From Methylobacterium oxalidis (GTDB lineage: Bacteria; Pseudomonadota; Alphaproteobacteria; Rhizobiales; Beijerinckiaceae): 64,000 bases of DNA. The stretch is from assembly GCF_007992195.1 (NCBI RefSeq), contig NZ_BJZU01000003.1, positions 1 through 64,000 of the forward strand, read 5' to 3'. The position numbers were made by a program, and so were the translations under genes. Of this stretch, positions 27,731 through 37,561 are shown in pieces (position 1 is the stretch's first letter; each line of letters opens with the position of its first letter). Below the pieces are notes generated by a model. It was given only the letters and a program-made list of their open reading frames with translations, was not told where the DNA came from and searched no databases.

Positions 27731-28735
27731 TCAGAGCCACTTCTTCCAGCGGAAGAAGACGTAGGGCAGCACCGCGGCCACCACCATCATCATCACCGCC
27801 ATCGGGTAGCCGAAATGCCATTCGAGCTCCGGCATCGCCTTGAAGTTCATGCCGTAGATCGAGGCGATCAGCGTCGGCGGCATGAACACCACCGCCATGA
27901 CCGAGAACAGCTTGATGATGTTGTTCTGCTCGAGGTTCACGAGGCCGAGCGTCGCGTCGAGCAGGAACTGGATCTTGGTCGAGAGGAAGGTCGCGTGCTC
28001 CTCCAGCGACTGGAGGTCGCGAAGCGTCGAGCGCACGTCCTCGCGCAGCTCGCGCGGGGCCTTGTTGGTGCGGTAGGTCGCCGAGAGCGAGAGCAGGATG
28101 CGCTCCATCGAGACGAGGCTCTCGCGCTGCTTCGAGATCAGGTCCCCGTGCCGCCCGAGCGCCCGCAGCGTGTCCTGAAGGGCGGTGTTGCGCACGCTCG
28201 GATCGTCCTGCACCTCGAAGATCTTGCCCGACAGCCGGTCGATCCGCTCGCCCTGGAGCTGGAGCACGTCGGCGGCGCGGTCGATCACCGCCTCGATCAG
28301 CCCGGCCAGGATGGTCTCGCCCGACGTGGTGGTCGAGGGGCCGTTGCCCGTCGTGCGGCCGGCGCGCTGCGTGTACATCCGGAACGCCTGCGGCTCCTCG
28401 TAGCGCACGGTGACGAGGCGGTTCTCACGCAGGATGAAGGTGATGCCGGCGAGCCCCGGATCCTCGGAATCGCTGACCTTGCTGAGCACCCGGCCCGTCA
28501 TGTAGCGGGCCCCCTCCTCCACGTAGAGGAGTTCCGAGGGCTCGATGTCCTTCATCTCCTCGCGGGTCGGGACCTGGATGCCCATGAAGGCCTCGACCTT
28601 GAGGTCCTCCTCCCGGGTCGGGCGGATCATGTCGAGCCAGACGGTGTCGTCGGGGATCGGGTCCTGAAGGTCGAGGGGCCGGCGATCGAGCAGGATCTGC
28701 CCGGCGCCGGCGGCCGGCTGGTGGATGAAGATCAC
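27731..28735 (-). CDS. corA: CorA-family Mg2+/Co2+ transporter
   Basis: Pentameric divalent-cation channel of the inner membrane. 334 residues from a GTG at 28735, preceded by GAGAG; the frame runs further upstream but into the neighbour. The soluble N-terminal funnel is followed by a long helix and two C-terminal membrane segments; the signature YGMNF (about 294-298) starts the periplasmic loop. It begins 8 bases after the stop of an SDR gene, so it may be cotranscribed with the acyl-CoA cluster. Zn-specific ZntB relatives cannot be fully excluded. Confidence 0.92.
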   Translation of the reverse strand: MIFIHQPAAGAGQILLDRRPLDLQDPIPDDTVWLDMIRPTREEDLKVEAFMGIQVPTREEMKDIEPSELLYVEEGARYMTGRVLSKVSDSEDPGLAGITFILRENRLVTVRYEEPQAFRMYTQRAGRTTGNGPSTTTSGETILAGLIEAVIDRAADVLQLQGERIDRLSGKIFEVQDDPSVRNTALQDTLRALGRHGDLISKQRESLVSMERILLSLSATYRTNKAPRELREDVRSTLRDLQSLEEHATFLSTKIQFLLDATLGLVNLEQNNIIKLFSVMAVVFMPPTLIASIYGMNFKAMPELEWHFGYPMAVMMMVVAAVLPYVFFRWKKWL

Positions 28736-28743
28736 GTGGTCTC

Positions 28744-29604
28744 TCAGGCGAACGCGTTCGGTGGCGGTACGCTCGCATCCGGCACGAAGAAGTCCGGCGC
28801 AAGGGGAACGCCGGGTGTGACGCGGTATTTTGAAAAGTCCGTGACGCCGGTCTCGGCCAGGAAGCTGTCGTCGATCAGGAAGCGGCCAGTGACCTCGCGG
28901 GAGGGCATCAGGAACAGGGCGTGGGCAGCGTCCGCCATGATCTCGGGCGTGCGGCTCGCCTGCATCAGGGCCTCGCCGCCGAGCAGGTTGTTGACCGCCG
29001 CCGTCGCGATCGTGGTGCGCGGCCAGAGGGCGTTGACCGCGATGCCGGCGCGGCGCAGCTCGCCCGCGAGCCCGAGCACGCAGAGCGACATGCCGAACTT
29101 CGCCATCGTGTAGGCGAGGTGGGGCGCGAACCACTTCTCCTGCATGTCGAGGGGCGGCGACAGCATCAGGATGTGGGGGTTCGACGCCTTCTCCAGGTGC
29201 GGGATCGCGTATTTCGAGACCATGTAGGTGCCGCGCGTGTTGATCTGATGCATCAGGTCGAAGCGCTTCATCTCGGTCTGCGGCGTGCGCGACAGCGAGA
29301 TCGCGCTCGCGTTGTTCACCACGATGTCGATGCCGCCGAAGGTCTCGGCGGTTCGCGCGACGGCGCCCGCCACGCTGTCCTCGTCGCGCACGTCGACGAC
29401 GAGGGGCAGCGCCCGCCCGCCGGCCGCCTCGATCTGCGCGGCGGCGGTGTGGATCGTGCCCTCGAGCTTCGGGTGCGGCGCGTCGGTCTTGGCCGCGATG
29501 GCGACGTTCGCCCCGTCGCGGGCGGCGCGCAGGCCGATCGCGAGGCCGATGCCCCGCGAGGCGCCGGTGATGAACAGCGTCTTGCCCTTCAGTGATCCGT
29601 CCAT
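28744..29604 (-). CDS. Short-chain dehydrogenase/reductase, HSDL2-like
   Basis: 286-residue NAD(P)-dependent SDR. Cofactor motif TGASRGIG near the N-terminus, NNAS (about 97-100), and the active-site YTMAK. The sequence around the catalytic region (ILMLSPPLDMQEKWF) resembles HSDL2-type enzymes, which are linked to fatty-acid or sterol metabolism; the substrate is unknown. It lies in a same-strand run with a crotonase and an acyl-CoA dehydrogenase. Confidence 0.9.
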   Translation of the reverse strand: MDGSLKGKTLFITGASRGIGLAIGLRAARDGANVAIAAKTDAPHPKLEGTIHTAAAQIEAAGGRALPLVVDVRDEDSVAGAVARTAETFGGIDIVVNNASAISLSRTPQTEMKRFDLMHQINTRGTYMVSKYAIPHLEKASNPHILMLSPPLDMQEKWFAPHLAYTMAKFGMSLCVLGLAGELRRAGIAVNALWPRTTIATAAVNNLLGGEALMQASRTPEIMADAAHALFLMPSREVTGRFLIDDSFLAETGVTDFSKYRVTPGVPLAPDFFVPDASVPPPNAFA

Positions 29605-29620
29605 CGCGTCCTCCCCCTTC

Positions 29621-30472
29621 TCAGTTCTGCTGGCCGACCCGGAAGCGCGGCGGCCTCGTGCCGTCCGCGTCGGTGAAGCCGTACTCGTGCGCGAGATCGC
29701 CCGCGTGCAGGACCCGCCCGGCCCGAACCGCCACGTCCGGGTCGGCGCAGAGCGCGGCGAGCGCGCGGCCGGCGTAGAGCGGGCTCTCGGTGGCCCGCCC
29801 GTCCTGGCCGAGGTCGCGGACCCGCTCGGTGCGCACGAAGCCCGGCGAGAGGCCGAGCGCCGTCACGCCGTGGGGCCGCAACTCCTCCGCGAAGCCGAGG
29901 GCGAGCCGGTTCGTCGCGGCCTTGGCGAGGTCGTAGAAGAGGTCGCCGAGATAGCCCTCCTCCGTGCCGAAGGAGACGAGGGCGATGAGCCCGCTGCGCG
30001 CCGAGACCATGGCGGGCGCCACCGCGCGGGCGAGGAGCAGCGCCGCGTGGGGGCCGGTCTCCAGGAACCGCCCGAAGGGCTCGGCCGAGCGGCGCCAGAA
30101 CGGCGTGCCCCAGGCCGCCCCGTCCGGGTAGCGGGTGCCGTCGTAGCCCTCGTTGCCGCCCCAGACGCTGGACACCGCCACGTCGATCCGGCCGAAGCGG
30201 CGCAGCGTCCAGTGCACCATCTCGTCGACCGCCCGCTCGCTGGTGTGGTCGCAGAGGTAGTGGTGGCCGCGCCCGCCGGCCGCGTCGACCTCGCGGGCGG
30301 TGTCCTCGATCGCCTCCGGCCGCATCTCCGTGCGCGCGCCGGTCTCGCTGGAGCGGGCCGTGACGATGACGGTCGCCCCCGCCTCGCCGAGCCCGCGCGC
30401 GAGGCCGCGCCCGACGCCCCGCGAGGCCCCCGCGACGAGGCAGACCCGTCCGCGGAGGTCGGGCCCGCTCAC
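29621..30472 (-). CDS. Short-chain dehydrogenase/reductase
   Basis: 283 residues from a GTG at 30472 that overlaps the crotonase stop by 4 bases. Cofactor motif AGASRGVG, acidic switch region near TARSSETG, and catalytic YDLAK with an upstream Ser (SFGTEE). It differs from the neighbouring SDR and resembles the DHRS1-like group. Translational coupling to the crotonase suggests action on the same CoA-linked or acyl substrate; that is inference. Confidence 0.88.
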   Translation of the reverse strand: MSGPDLRGRVCLVAGASRGVGRGLARGLGEAGATVIVTARSSETGARTEMRPEAIEDTAREVDAAGGRGHHYLCDHTSERAVDEMVHWTLRRFGRIDVAVSSVWGGNEGYDGTRYPDGAAWGTPFWRRSAEPFGRFLETGPHAALLLARAVAPAMVSARSGLIALVSFGTEEGYLGDLFYDLAKAATNRLALGFAEELRPHGVTALGLSPGFVRTERVRDLGQDGRATESPLYAGRALAALCADPDVAVRAGRVLHAGDLAHEYGFTDADGTRPPRFRVGQQN

Positions 30473-31248
30473 GCGGCCGCGTCCGTCTTGGGCCTCGCGG
30501 CGCCCCGCGCGAAGAAGGCCCGGAACGCGTCCTGCGCCTCGGCCGAGCGCAATTGCGCGTCGAAGGCCACGGCCTCGGCCTCCAAGGCCGCCTCGACCGC
30601 CGCCTGGTCGCCGCGGATCAGCCGGCGCGTGGCCGCGAGCGCGCCCCGCGGCAGGGCGGCGAGGCGCACCGCCTGCGCCATCGCGTGCTCCTCCAGCATG
30701 TCTGCGGGGATGACCGCGTTGGCGAGGCCGAGCCCGACCGCTGTGTCCGCGTCGTAGGCTTCCGAGAGCATCAGCATCTCGGTGGCGCGCAGGGTGCCGA
30801 CGCGGCGCGGCAGGAGGTAGCTCGACGCCGCCTCCGGCACGAGGCCGAGCTCCACGAAGGGCATCCGGAAGCGGGCCGTCGGGCTCGCGTAGACGAGGTC
30901 GCAGTGCAGCGTCAGCGTGGTGCCGACGCCGACCGCGATCCCGTCCACCGCCGCCACCATCGGCGTGCGGGTGCGGGCGAGCTGCCGGATGAAGCGCAAG
31001 GGCGGCGACTCGGAGAAGGGCCTGTCCGCCATCGCCACGAAGTCGGCGAGGTCGTTGCCGGCAGTGAACACGCCGGTCCCGCCCGCGAACAGCACCGCGC
31101 CGATGCCGGACCCGTCCGCGTCGGCGGAGAGGAGCGCCTCGCGCATGGGCTCGTACATGGCGCCGGTGAGCGCGTTCTTCTTCTCCGGCCGGTCCATGCG
31201 GATCACCCGAACGGGGCCGTGATCCGTGACGCTGACGTGCTCGCTCAT
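30469..31248 (-). CDS. Enoyl-CoA hydratase/isomerase (crotonase) family
   Basis: 259 residues. The oxyanion-hole glycines are in AGNDLADF and AVDGIAVGVGTTL. The stretch FVELGLVPEAASSYLLPRRVG carries the acid residues and is more like Delta3,Delta2-enoyl-CoA isomerases than classical hydratases, so either activity is possible. It sits 27 bases after the acyl-CoA dehydrogenase, fitting a beta-oxidation-like pathway. Confidence 0.9.
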   Translation of the reverse strand: MSEHVSVTDHGPVRVIRMDRPEKKNALTGAMYEPMREALLSADADGSGIGAVLFAGGTGVFTAGNDLADFVAMADRPFSESPPLRFIRQLARTRTPMVAAVDGIAVGVGTTLTLHCDLVYASPTARFRMPFVELGLVPEAASSYLLPRRVGTLRATEMLMLSEAYDADTAVGLGLANAVIPADMLEEHAMAQAVRLAALPRGALAATRRLIRGDQAAVEAALEAEAVAFDAQLRSAEAQDAFRAFFARGAARPKTDAAA

Positions 31249-31275
31249 GAGGGTCGTCCCATCCGGGGGTTGCGG

Positions 31276-33045
<1,770 letters not shown>

Positions 33046-33189
33046 GTCACTCCCCTCCCGCGCCGTCTCGTGCGGCGCTGTCCGCGTCGACGTTTGACGC
33101 GGGCGGCCCGACGACGATAGGCCCGCACGCGTCGCCCGCCGACATACGCCCGAACGGCGCGCCCCGTCACGGTCGGAGATAGTTTATAT

Positions 33190-34212
33190 ATGAACGATCT
33201 CGGGTCAATGCCTGCCGGGACCCCTGCCGTGGCGTCCCAGCCCGCGACCCGTCGCCTCGCGGCCGAGGAGGCGGGCCTCGCCGAGGCAGCGCGGCTCCTC
33301 TCGGCGGGCCGGCTCGTCGCCTTCCCTACCGAGACGGTCTACGGTCTCGGCGCCGACGCCACCGATCCCGCTGCGGTCGCCCAGATCTTCGCCGCCAAGG
33401 AGCGGCCGCGCCTCAATCCGCTGATCGCCCACCTGCCCGATGCGTCCTCGGCCTGCGCGCAGGGTGACTTCGATGGCGCCGCCCTGCGCCTCGCCGAGGC
33501 GTTCTGGCCGGGCCCCCTGACCCTGGTGGTGCCGGCGCACGAACGCACCACCGTCTGCGACCTCGCCCGGGCCGGCCTGCCGAGCCTCGCCCTGCGGGTG
33601 CCGGCGAGCGCGCTGGCGCAGGATCTCCTCGCCCGGGTCGGGCGACCCGTGGCGGCGCCGTCGGCCAACCGATCGGGCCGGGTCAGCCCGACGAGCGCCG
33701 GGCACGTGCTCGGCGACCTCGACGGGCGCGTGGCGGCAATCCTCGACGGGGGCGCGACGCCGGTCGGGCTCGAATCCACTGTGGTCGCCTGCCTCGGCGG
33801 CGCGCCGCGCCTGCTGCGGCCGGGCGGCGTGCCGCGCGAGGCGATCCGCGAGGTTCTGGGATGCGAGGTGGCGGACGCGGAGGCTGACGCCGCGGCGCGC
33901 CCGGTCGGGCCCGGCCTGCTCGCCTCCCACTACGCGCCGCGGGCCCGTGTGCGCCTCGACGCGCGGCGCATCGAGCCCGGCGAAGCCGCGCTCCTGTTCG
34001 GGCCCGAGCCGGTGCCGGGCATCGCCGCGGCGCGCGCCGCGATCAACCTGAGCCCGCGCGGTGACGCCGCCGAGGCGGCCTCCCGCCTGTTCGCCGCGCT
34101 CCGCGACCTCGACGCCTCCGGCGCGGCTGTGATCGCCGTCGCGCCGATCCCGATGACGGGCCTCGGCGAGGCCATCAACGACCGGTTGAATCGGGCCGCG
34201 GCACCTCGGTAG
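33190..34212 (+). CDS. tsaC: L-threonylcarbamoyladenylate synthase (Sua5/TsaC)
   Basis: Makes threonylcarbamoyl-AMP for the t6A tRNA modification. 340 residues, the long Sua5 form: YrdC domain (about 25-210) with AFPTETVYGLGADA, KERPRLNPLI and SANRSGRVSPTSA, then a linker and Sua5 domain (about 230-335). The ATG at 33190 is embedded in TTTATATATG, which looks like a -10 element; if so transcription starts just downstream and the true start may be the ATG at 33208. Confidence 0.93.
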   Translation: MNDLGSMPAGTPAVASQPATRRLAAEEAGLAEAARLLSAGRLVAFPTETVYGLGADATDPAAVAQIFAAKERPRLNPLIAHLPDASSACAQGDFDGAALRLAEAFWPGPLTLVVPAHERTTVCDLARAGLPSLALRVPASALAQDLLARVGRPVAAPSANRSGRVSPTSAGHVLGDLDGRVAAILDGGATPVGLESTVVACLGGAPRLLRPGGVPREAIREVLGCEVADAEADAAARPVGPGLLASHYAPRARVRLDARRIEPGEAALLFGPEPVPGIAAARAAINLSPRGDAAEAASRLFAALRDLDASGAAVIAVAPIPMTGLGEAINDRLNRAAAPR

Positions 34213-34225
34213 AAATTTTTCTGTG

Positions 34226-34249
34226 AGGCGCGGAACCAACGCCGCGCCT
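34226..34249 (+). terminator. Hairpin after tsaC
   Basis: Perfect 8-bp stem AGGCGCGG / CCGCGCCT with an 8-base loop, 14 bases past the tsaC stop, no U-tract. It overlaps the -35 and spacer of the EcfG promoter, so it would form only in tsaC read-through RNA. Confidence 0.4.
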
Positions 34250-34257
34250 ACCCCGTT
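34232..34257 (+). promoter_or_regulatory. Perfect EcfG (general stress) promoter
   Basis: GGAAC at 34232-34236, a 17-base spacer, CGTT at 34254-34257: exact consensus. It points into a 98-bp stretch with no ORF that ends in two intrinsic terminators, so its product should be a short non-coding RNA starting near 34264. Confidence 0.8.
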
Positions 34258-34268
34258 GATGGGTCACG

Positions 34269-34298
34269 AAGGCCAGTTCAGCCCCCAATGGCCTTTTT
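34269..34298 (+). terminator. Intrinsic terminator 1 (C-rich loop)
   Basis: Stem AAGGCCA/TGGCCTT, loop of 13 bases including CCCCC, followed by TTTTT at 34294-34298. It may end transcription early or act as the functional loop of the small RNA, with terminator 2 as backup. Confidence 0.7.
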
Positions 34299-34304
34299 CC
34301 TTTC

Positions 34305-34332
34305 AAGGCTCGGAGCAATCCGAGCCTTTTTT
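34305..34332 (+). terminator. Intrinsic terminator 2
   Basis: 10-bp perfect stem (AAGGCTCGGA / TCCGAGCCTT), tetraloop GCAA, then TTTTTT at 34327-34332: the clearest rho-independent terminator in the window. Confidence 0.88.
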
Positions 34333-34355
34333 CTTGCGCGCTGCCACGGCGGCGC

Positions 34356-34955
34356 TCAGGCCGCGAGCTTGCCCGCGATCGTCGCCACGTGGCGGCCCTG
34401 GAAGCGAGCCCCGTCGAGCTCGACCTGGCTCGGCTGCCGGCTTCCGTCGCCGTCGGCGATCGTGGTGGCGCCGTAGGGCGTGCCGCCCTTCACCGCCTCG
34501 ACCCCGTTGAGGCCCGCGAAGGCGTAAGGCAGGCCGACGATCACCATGCCGTGGTGCAGCAGCACCGTATGGATGCTCGTCAGCGTCGTCTCTTGGCCGC
34601 CGTGCTGCGAGGCCGTCGAGGTGAAGGCCGAGCCCACCTTGCCGACGAGCTTGCCCTGCGCCCAGAGGCTGCCGGTCTGGTCGATGAACTGCTTCATCTG
34701 CGCCGCCATGTTGCCGTAGCGCGTCGGCGTGCCGAGGATGATCGCGTCGTAGTCGCCGAGTTCGTCCGGGCTCGCGATCGGGGCCGCCTGATCGAGCTTG
34801 TAATGGTACTGCTGGGCGACCGACTCGGGCACGAGTTCCGGCACCCGCTTCACGGTCACCTCGGCCCCGGCCTCGCGGGCGCCCTCGGCCACCGCGTGGG
34901 CGAGCTGCTCCACGTGGCCCCAGGACGAGTAGTACAGCACCAGAACCTTCGCCAT
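34356..34955 (-). CDS. wrbA: NAD(P)H:quinone oxidoreductase WrbA
   Basis: FMN-dependent two-electron quinone reductase protecting against redox cycling. 199 residues, usual length, flavodoxin-like fold: [13 protein letters not shown] binds the FMN phosphate, [16 protein letters not shown] and [11 protein letters not shown] complete the site, and the WrbA-specific insertion is present. Divergent from a LysR regulator across a 156-bp region containing repeats that could be its operator. Confidence 0.96.
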   Translation of the reverse strand: MAKVLVLYYSSWGHVEQLAHAVAEGAREAGAEVTVKRVPELVPESVAQQYHYKLDQAAPIASPDELGDYDAIILGTPTRYGNMAAQMKQFIDQTGSLWAQGKLVGKVGSAFTSTASQHGGQETTLTSIHTVLLHHGMVIVGLPYAFAGLNGVEAVKGGTPYGATTIADGDGSRQPSQVELDGARFQGRHVATIAGKLAA

Positions 34956-35009
34956 CGTCGATCTCCTTCAGCCAGAGTGGGGCGCCGCCGCGGGGAGATT
35001 CCCGCAGCC

Positions 35010-35036
35010 GTGCCGCTACGGCACCGATATCGTGCC
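35010..35036. promoter_or_regulatory. Inverted repeats between wrbA and lysR
   Basis: GTGCCG-CTA-CGGCAC is a perfect 6-3-6 palindrome (35010-35024). The right half-site GGCAC is repeated against GTGCC at 35032-35036, giving three alternating half-sites. Position and symmetry fit a LysR-type operator controlling both divergent genes. Confidence 0.5.
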
Positions 35037-35111
35037 TCGCACCCTTGCCGAAATGCCCTCGCCTGCAAGATCATCTTTGCGGATCTGCAAGCTCGAGCGA
35101 GGCCGCGACGG

Positions 35112-35990
35112 ATGGCGCTGCACTGGGACGACTTCCGGCTCGTGAAGGCCATCGCGGATCGCGGCGGCCTCACGCATGCCGCGGAGGCGCTCGCCATCAA
35201 CCACTCCACCGCGTTCCGGCGCCTCGCGGCGATCGAGGCGAGCCTCGACGCGCGCCTGTTCGAGCGCCGCCGCGCCGGCTACGTGCCGACCGCGGCCGGC
35301 GAGGCGATGGCGCGCGCCGCCGCCCGCATGGAGGAGGACGTCGTCACCTTCTCGCGGGCGATGGCGGGCAAGGGGGTGGCCCCGGCAGGCGAATTGCGCG
35401 TCACGGCGGCCGCGAGCTTCGTCTCCGGCGTGATGATGCCGATGCTCGGACGCTTCTGCGCGCGCTACCCGCAGATCCGGCTCGACCTCGTGGTCTCGGA
35501 GGAGGCGCTGAACCTGTCGCGCCGCGACGCCGACGTCGCGCTGCGGGCGAGCGACGGGCCGCCGCCGACCCTCGTCGGGCGGCGCCTCGCGGACGTCGCC
35601 TGGGCGATCTACGGACCCGCGTGCGGCCCGAGCACGCTGGAGGACCGCGACTGGGTCTCGCCGAGCGAGGGCGTCGGCGGGGGCCGGCACGCCCGGTTCG
35701 TGCGGGCCCGCGCCGGCACCGGCCGGGTCCGCCTCCAGCTCAACACGGTGCTCGGCCTCGCCGACGCGGTGGAGGCCGGCATCGGGATCGGCCCTCTCCC
35801 CTGCATGCAGGGGGACGGTCGGCCCGGGCTCGTGCGGCTCTCGGGCGTGGAGCCGGACCTCGCCAGTGCCCTGTGGCTGCTGACGCACCCGGACCTGCGC
35901 CACGCGCCGCGGGTGCGGGCCTTCATGGACCACATGGCCGAGGAGATCGCGGCCCTGCGCGGCCTGTTCGCGGGCGCGCCGGCTACCTGA
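35112..35990 (+). CDS. LysR-family transcription regulator
   Basis: 292 residues from the ATG at 35112, which places the winged helix (FRLVKAIADRGGLTHAAEAL...HSTAFRRLAAIE) at residues 6-50. A C-terminal effector-binding domain of periplasmic-binding-protein type follows (about 90-285). The family usually activates a divergent gene, making wrbA the likely target and a quinone or oxidative signal plausible; both are inference. Its last 8 bases overlap the end of the converging greA-like gene. Confidence 0.9.
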   Translation: MALHWDDFRLVKAIADRGGLTHAAEALAINHSTAFRRLAAIEASLDARLFERRRAGYVPTAAGEAMARAAARMEEDVVTFSRAMAGKGVAPAGELRVTAAASFVSGVMMPMLGRFCARYPQIRLDLVVSEEALNLSRRDADVALRASDGPPPTLVGRRLADVAWAIYGPACGPSTLEDRDWVSPSEGVGGGRHARFVRARAGTGRVRLQLNTVLGLADAVEAGIGIGPLPCMQGDGRPGLVRLSGVEPDLASALWLLTHPDLRHAPRVRAFMDHMAEEIAALRGLFAGAPAT

Positions 35991-36444
35991 TCTCGAGGAT
36001 CTCCGCCTCGTGGCCGTTCACCTCGACCACGTCGCCGACGCTCTTGCCGGTGAGCGCGCGGGCGAGCGGCGCCACGTAGGAGAGCGAGCCCTTGTTCGGG
36101 TCGGCCTCGTCCTCGCCCACGATGTGGAAGGTCTGGCGGGTGCCGTCCTCGCGCTCGATCGAGACGGTCGAGCCGAAATGCACCGTGTCGCCGGCGACCT
36201 TCTCGACGAGCTGGGCCGAGTTCATGCGCGCGGTCCAGTAGCGCAGGTCGCGCGAGACGCGCGCGTTGTCGGCCTTGTCCTCCGGGGTGAGCTTGGCGGC
36301 CTCGGCCTGCAGGCGCTTCACCTCGGCCTCGATCTGCGCGAGCCCGGCGGGCGTCACGAAATTGGGGTGCGGCGAGATCGGCCGGTCCGGCAGGTCCTCG
36401 AAGGCTTCGCCGCCCTCACGCTCACGAACGAATGCGATGCTCAT
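35983..36444 (-). CDS. greA: GreA/GreB-family transcription elongation factor
   Basis: Stimulates RNA polymerase to cleave backtracked transcripts. 153 residues: an N-terminal coiled coil (about 30-75, TPAGLAQIEAEVKRLQAEAAKL) and a C-terminal FKBP-like domain ending SYVAPLARALTGKSVGDVVEVNGHEAEIL. The first 30 residues (REREGGEAFEDLP) are longer than in E. coli GreA, as in the second Gre factor common in alphaproteobacteria, so a paralogue of the main greA may exist elsewhere. Confidence 0.88.
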   Translation of the reverse strand: MSIAFVREREGGEAFEDLPDRPISPHPNFVTPAGLAQIEAEVKRLQAEAAKLTPEDKADNARVSRDLRYWTARMNSAQLVEKVAGDTVHFGSTVSIEREDGTRQTFHIVGEDEADPNKGSLSYVAPLARALTGKSVGDVVEVNGHEAEILEIR

Positions 36445-36510
36445 GAAAAAAGCAATGCACCGGGAACAGTTCAGGTTCCGTCCCGGCCGCCGCCGGCCGG
36501 AAGAGTGCTC

Positions 36511-37497
36511 TCAGCCAACCTCGACCACCGTGCGTCCGCGCGTCCGGCCGGCCAGGATCTCCTCGGCGAGGCCCGCCACGTCGGGCAGGCGGACCGTCGT
36601 GGTCATGGCCGCGAGCTTGCCGAGATCGAGCTCGCGCGCCAGCCGGGCCCAGGCCTCGCGGCGCTTCGGCTGCGGCGTCGTCACGCTGTTGATGCCCAGC
36701 AGCGAAACGCCGCGCAGGATGAAGGGCGCCACCGAGGTCGGCAGGTCCATGCCCTGGGCGAGGCCGCAGGCGGCCACCGCCCCGTCGGCCCGCGTCATCG
36801 CCAGCACGTTGGCGAGCGTCGTCGAGCCGACCGCGTCGATCCCGGCCGCCCAGCGCTCCTTCGCCAGGGGCTTGGGCGGCCCCGAGAGTTCCGCCCGGTC
36901 GAGAATCTCGGCGGCGCCGAGGCCGCGCAGGTAATCGGCTTCGCCGTCGCGCCCGGTCGAGGCGATGACGTGCCAGCCGGCTCGGGCGAGAAGCGCCACC
37001 GCCACCGAGCCGACGCCGCCCGAGGCGCCGGTGACGATCGCCGGTCCCTGGTCGGGGCGGGCGCCGTGATGGTCGAGGGCCATGAGGCAGAGCATGGCCG
37101 TGTAGCCGGCGGTGCCGATCGCCATGGCCTGAGCCGGGCTCAAGCCCCCGGGCAGCGGCACCAGCCAGTCGCCCTTTACGCGGGCGCGCTCGGCGTAGGC
37201 GCCGAGATGCGTCTCGCCGACGCCCCAGCCCGTGAGGACCACCGCGTCGCCCGGCTCGTACTCGGGATGGCCGGATGACTCCACCACCCCGGCGAAGTCG
37301 ATGCCCGGGATCATCGGGAAGCGGCGCACGACCGGCGACTTGCCGGTCATGGCCAGACCGTCCTTGTAATTGAGGGTCGAGTGCGTGACGCGGACCGTGA
37401 CGTCGCCGTCCATCAGGTCGGCCTCGTCGAAATCCCGGAAGGACAGGCTCTGCCCGCCCTCGCCCTTATCGACCACCCAAGCCTTGAACGTCGACAT
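36511..37497 (-). CDS. acuI: Acrylyl-CoA reductase-like quinone oxidoreductase (AcuI/YhdH)
   Basis: NADPH-dependent medium-chain dehydrogenase/reductase; family members reduce acryloyl-CoA to propionyl-CoA. 328 residues from the ATG at 37497 (an upstream in-frame ATG adds an unlikely Gly/Pro tail). Typical motifs are LNYKDGLAMTGKSPVVR, PGIDFAGVV, GWGVGETHLG.Y and the Rossmann region VTGASGGVGSVAV; no catalytic zinc ligands. With pccB in the window this would fit propionyl-CoA supply, but general detoxification is equally possible. Confidence 0.9.
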   Translation of the reverse strand: MSTFKAWVVDKGEGGQSLSFRDFDEADLMDGDVTVRVTHSTLNYKDGLAMTGKSPVVRRFPMIPGIDFAGVVESSGHPEYEPGDAVVLTGWGVGETHLGAYAERARVKGDWLVPLPGGLSPAQAMAIGTAGYTAMLCLMALDHHGARPDQGPAIVTGASGGVGSVAVALLARAGWHVIASTGRDGEADYLRGLGAAEILDRAELSGPPKPLAKERWAAGIDAVGSTTLANVLAMTRADGAVAACGLAQGMDLPTSVAPFILRGVSLLGINSVTTPQPKRREAWARLARELDLGKLAAMTTTVRLPDVAGLAEEILAGRTRGRTVVEVG

Positions 37498-37561
37498 CGT
37501 GCCCGCGCCTCCACCGGTGCCCGAGACCTGTGGCGGCACGGTCGCGATTCAAGAGCGCGGC

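Larger units (their letters stand above)
34264..34333 (+). ncRNA. Candidate stress-induced small RNA
   Basis: About 70 nucleotides from the predicted EcfG start to the last terminator U. It would consist of a short 5' leader and two hairpins. The first (34269-34295) has a 7-bp stem AAGGCCA/TGGCCTT and a 13-base loop holding CCCCC (34282-34286); a C-rich exposed loop can pair with G-rich ribosome-binding sites. The second (34305-34328) is a 10-bp stem with GCAA loop and six Ts. The design, a general-stress promoter plus C-rich loop, recalls Caulobacter GsrN, but no family assignment is possible by eye. The 3' end is 23 bases from the converging wrbA stop. Confidence 0.6.

Noticed and set aside
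36454-36479. GGAAC-N17-CATT before the Gre factor
   Set aside because: Mismatch in the -10 and the predicted start would fall within a few bases of the start codon.
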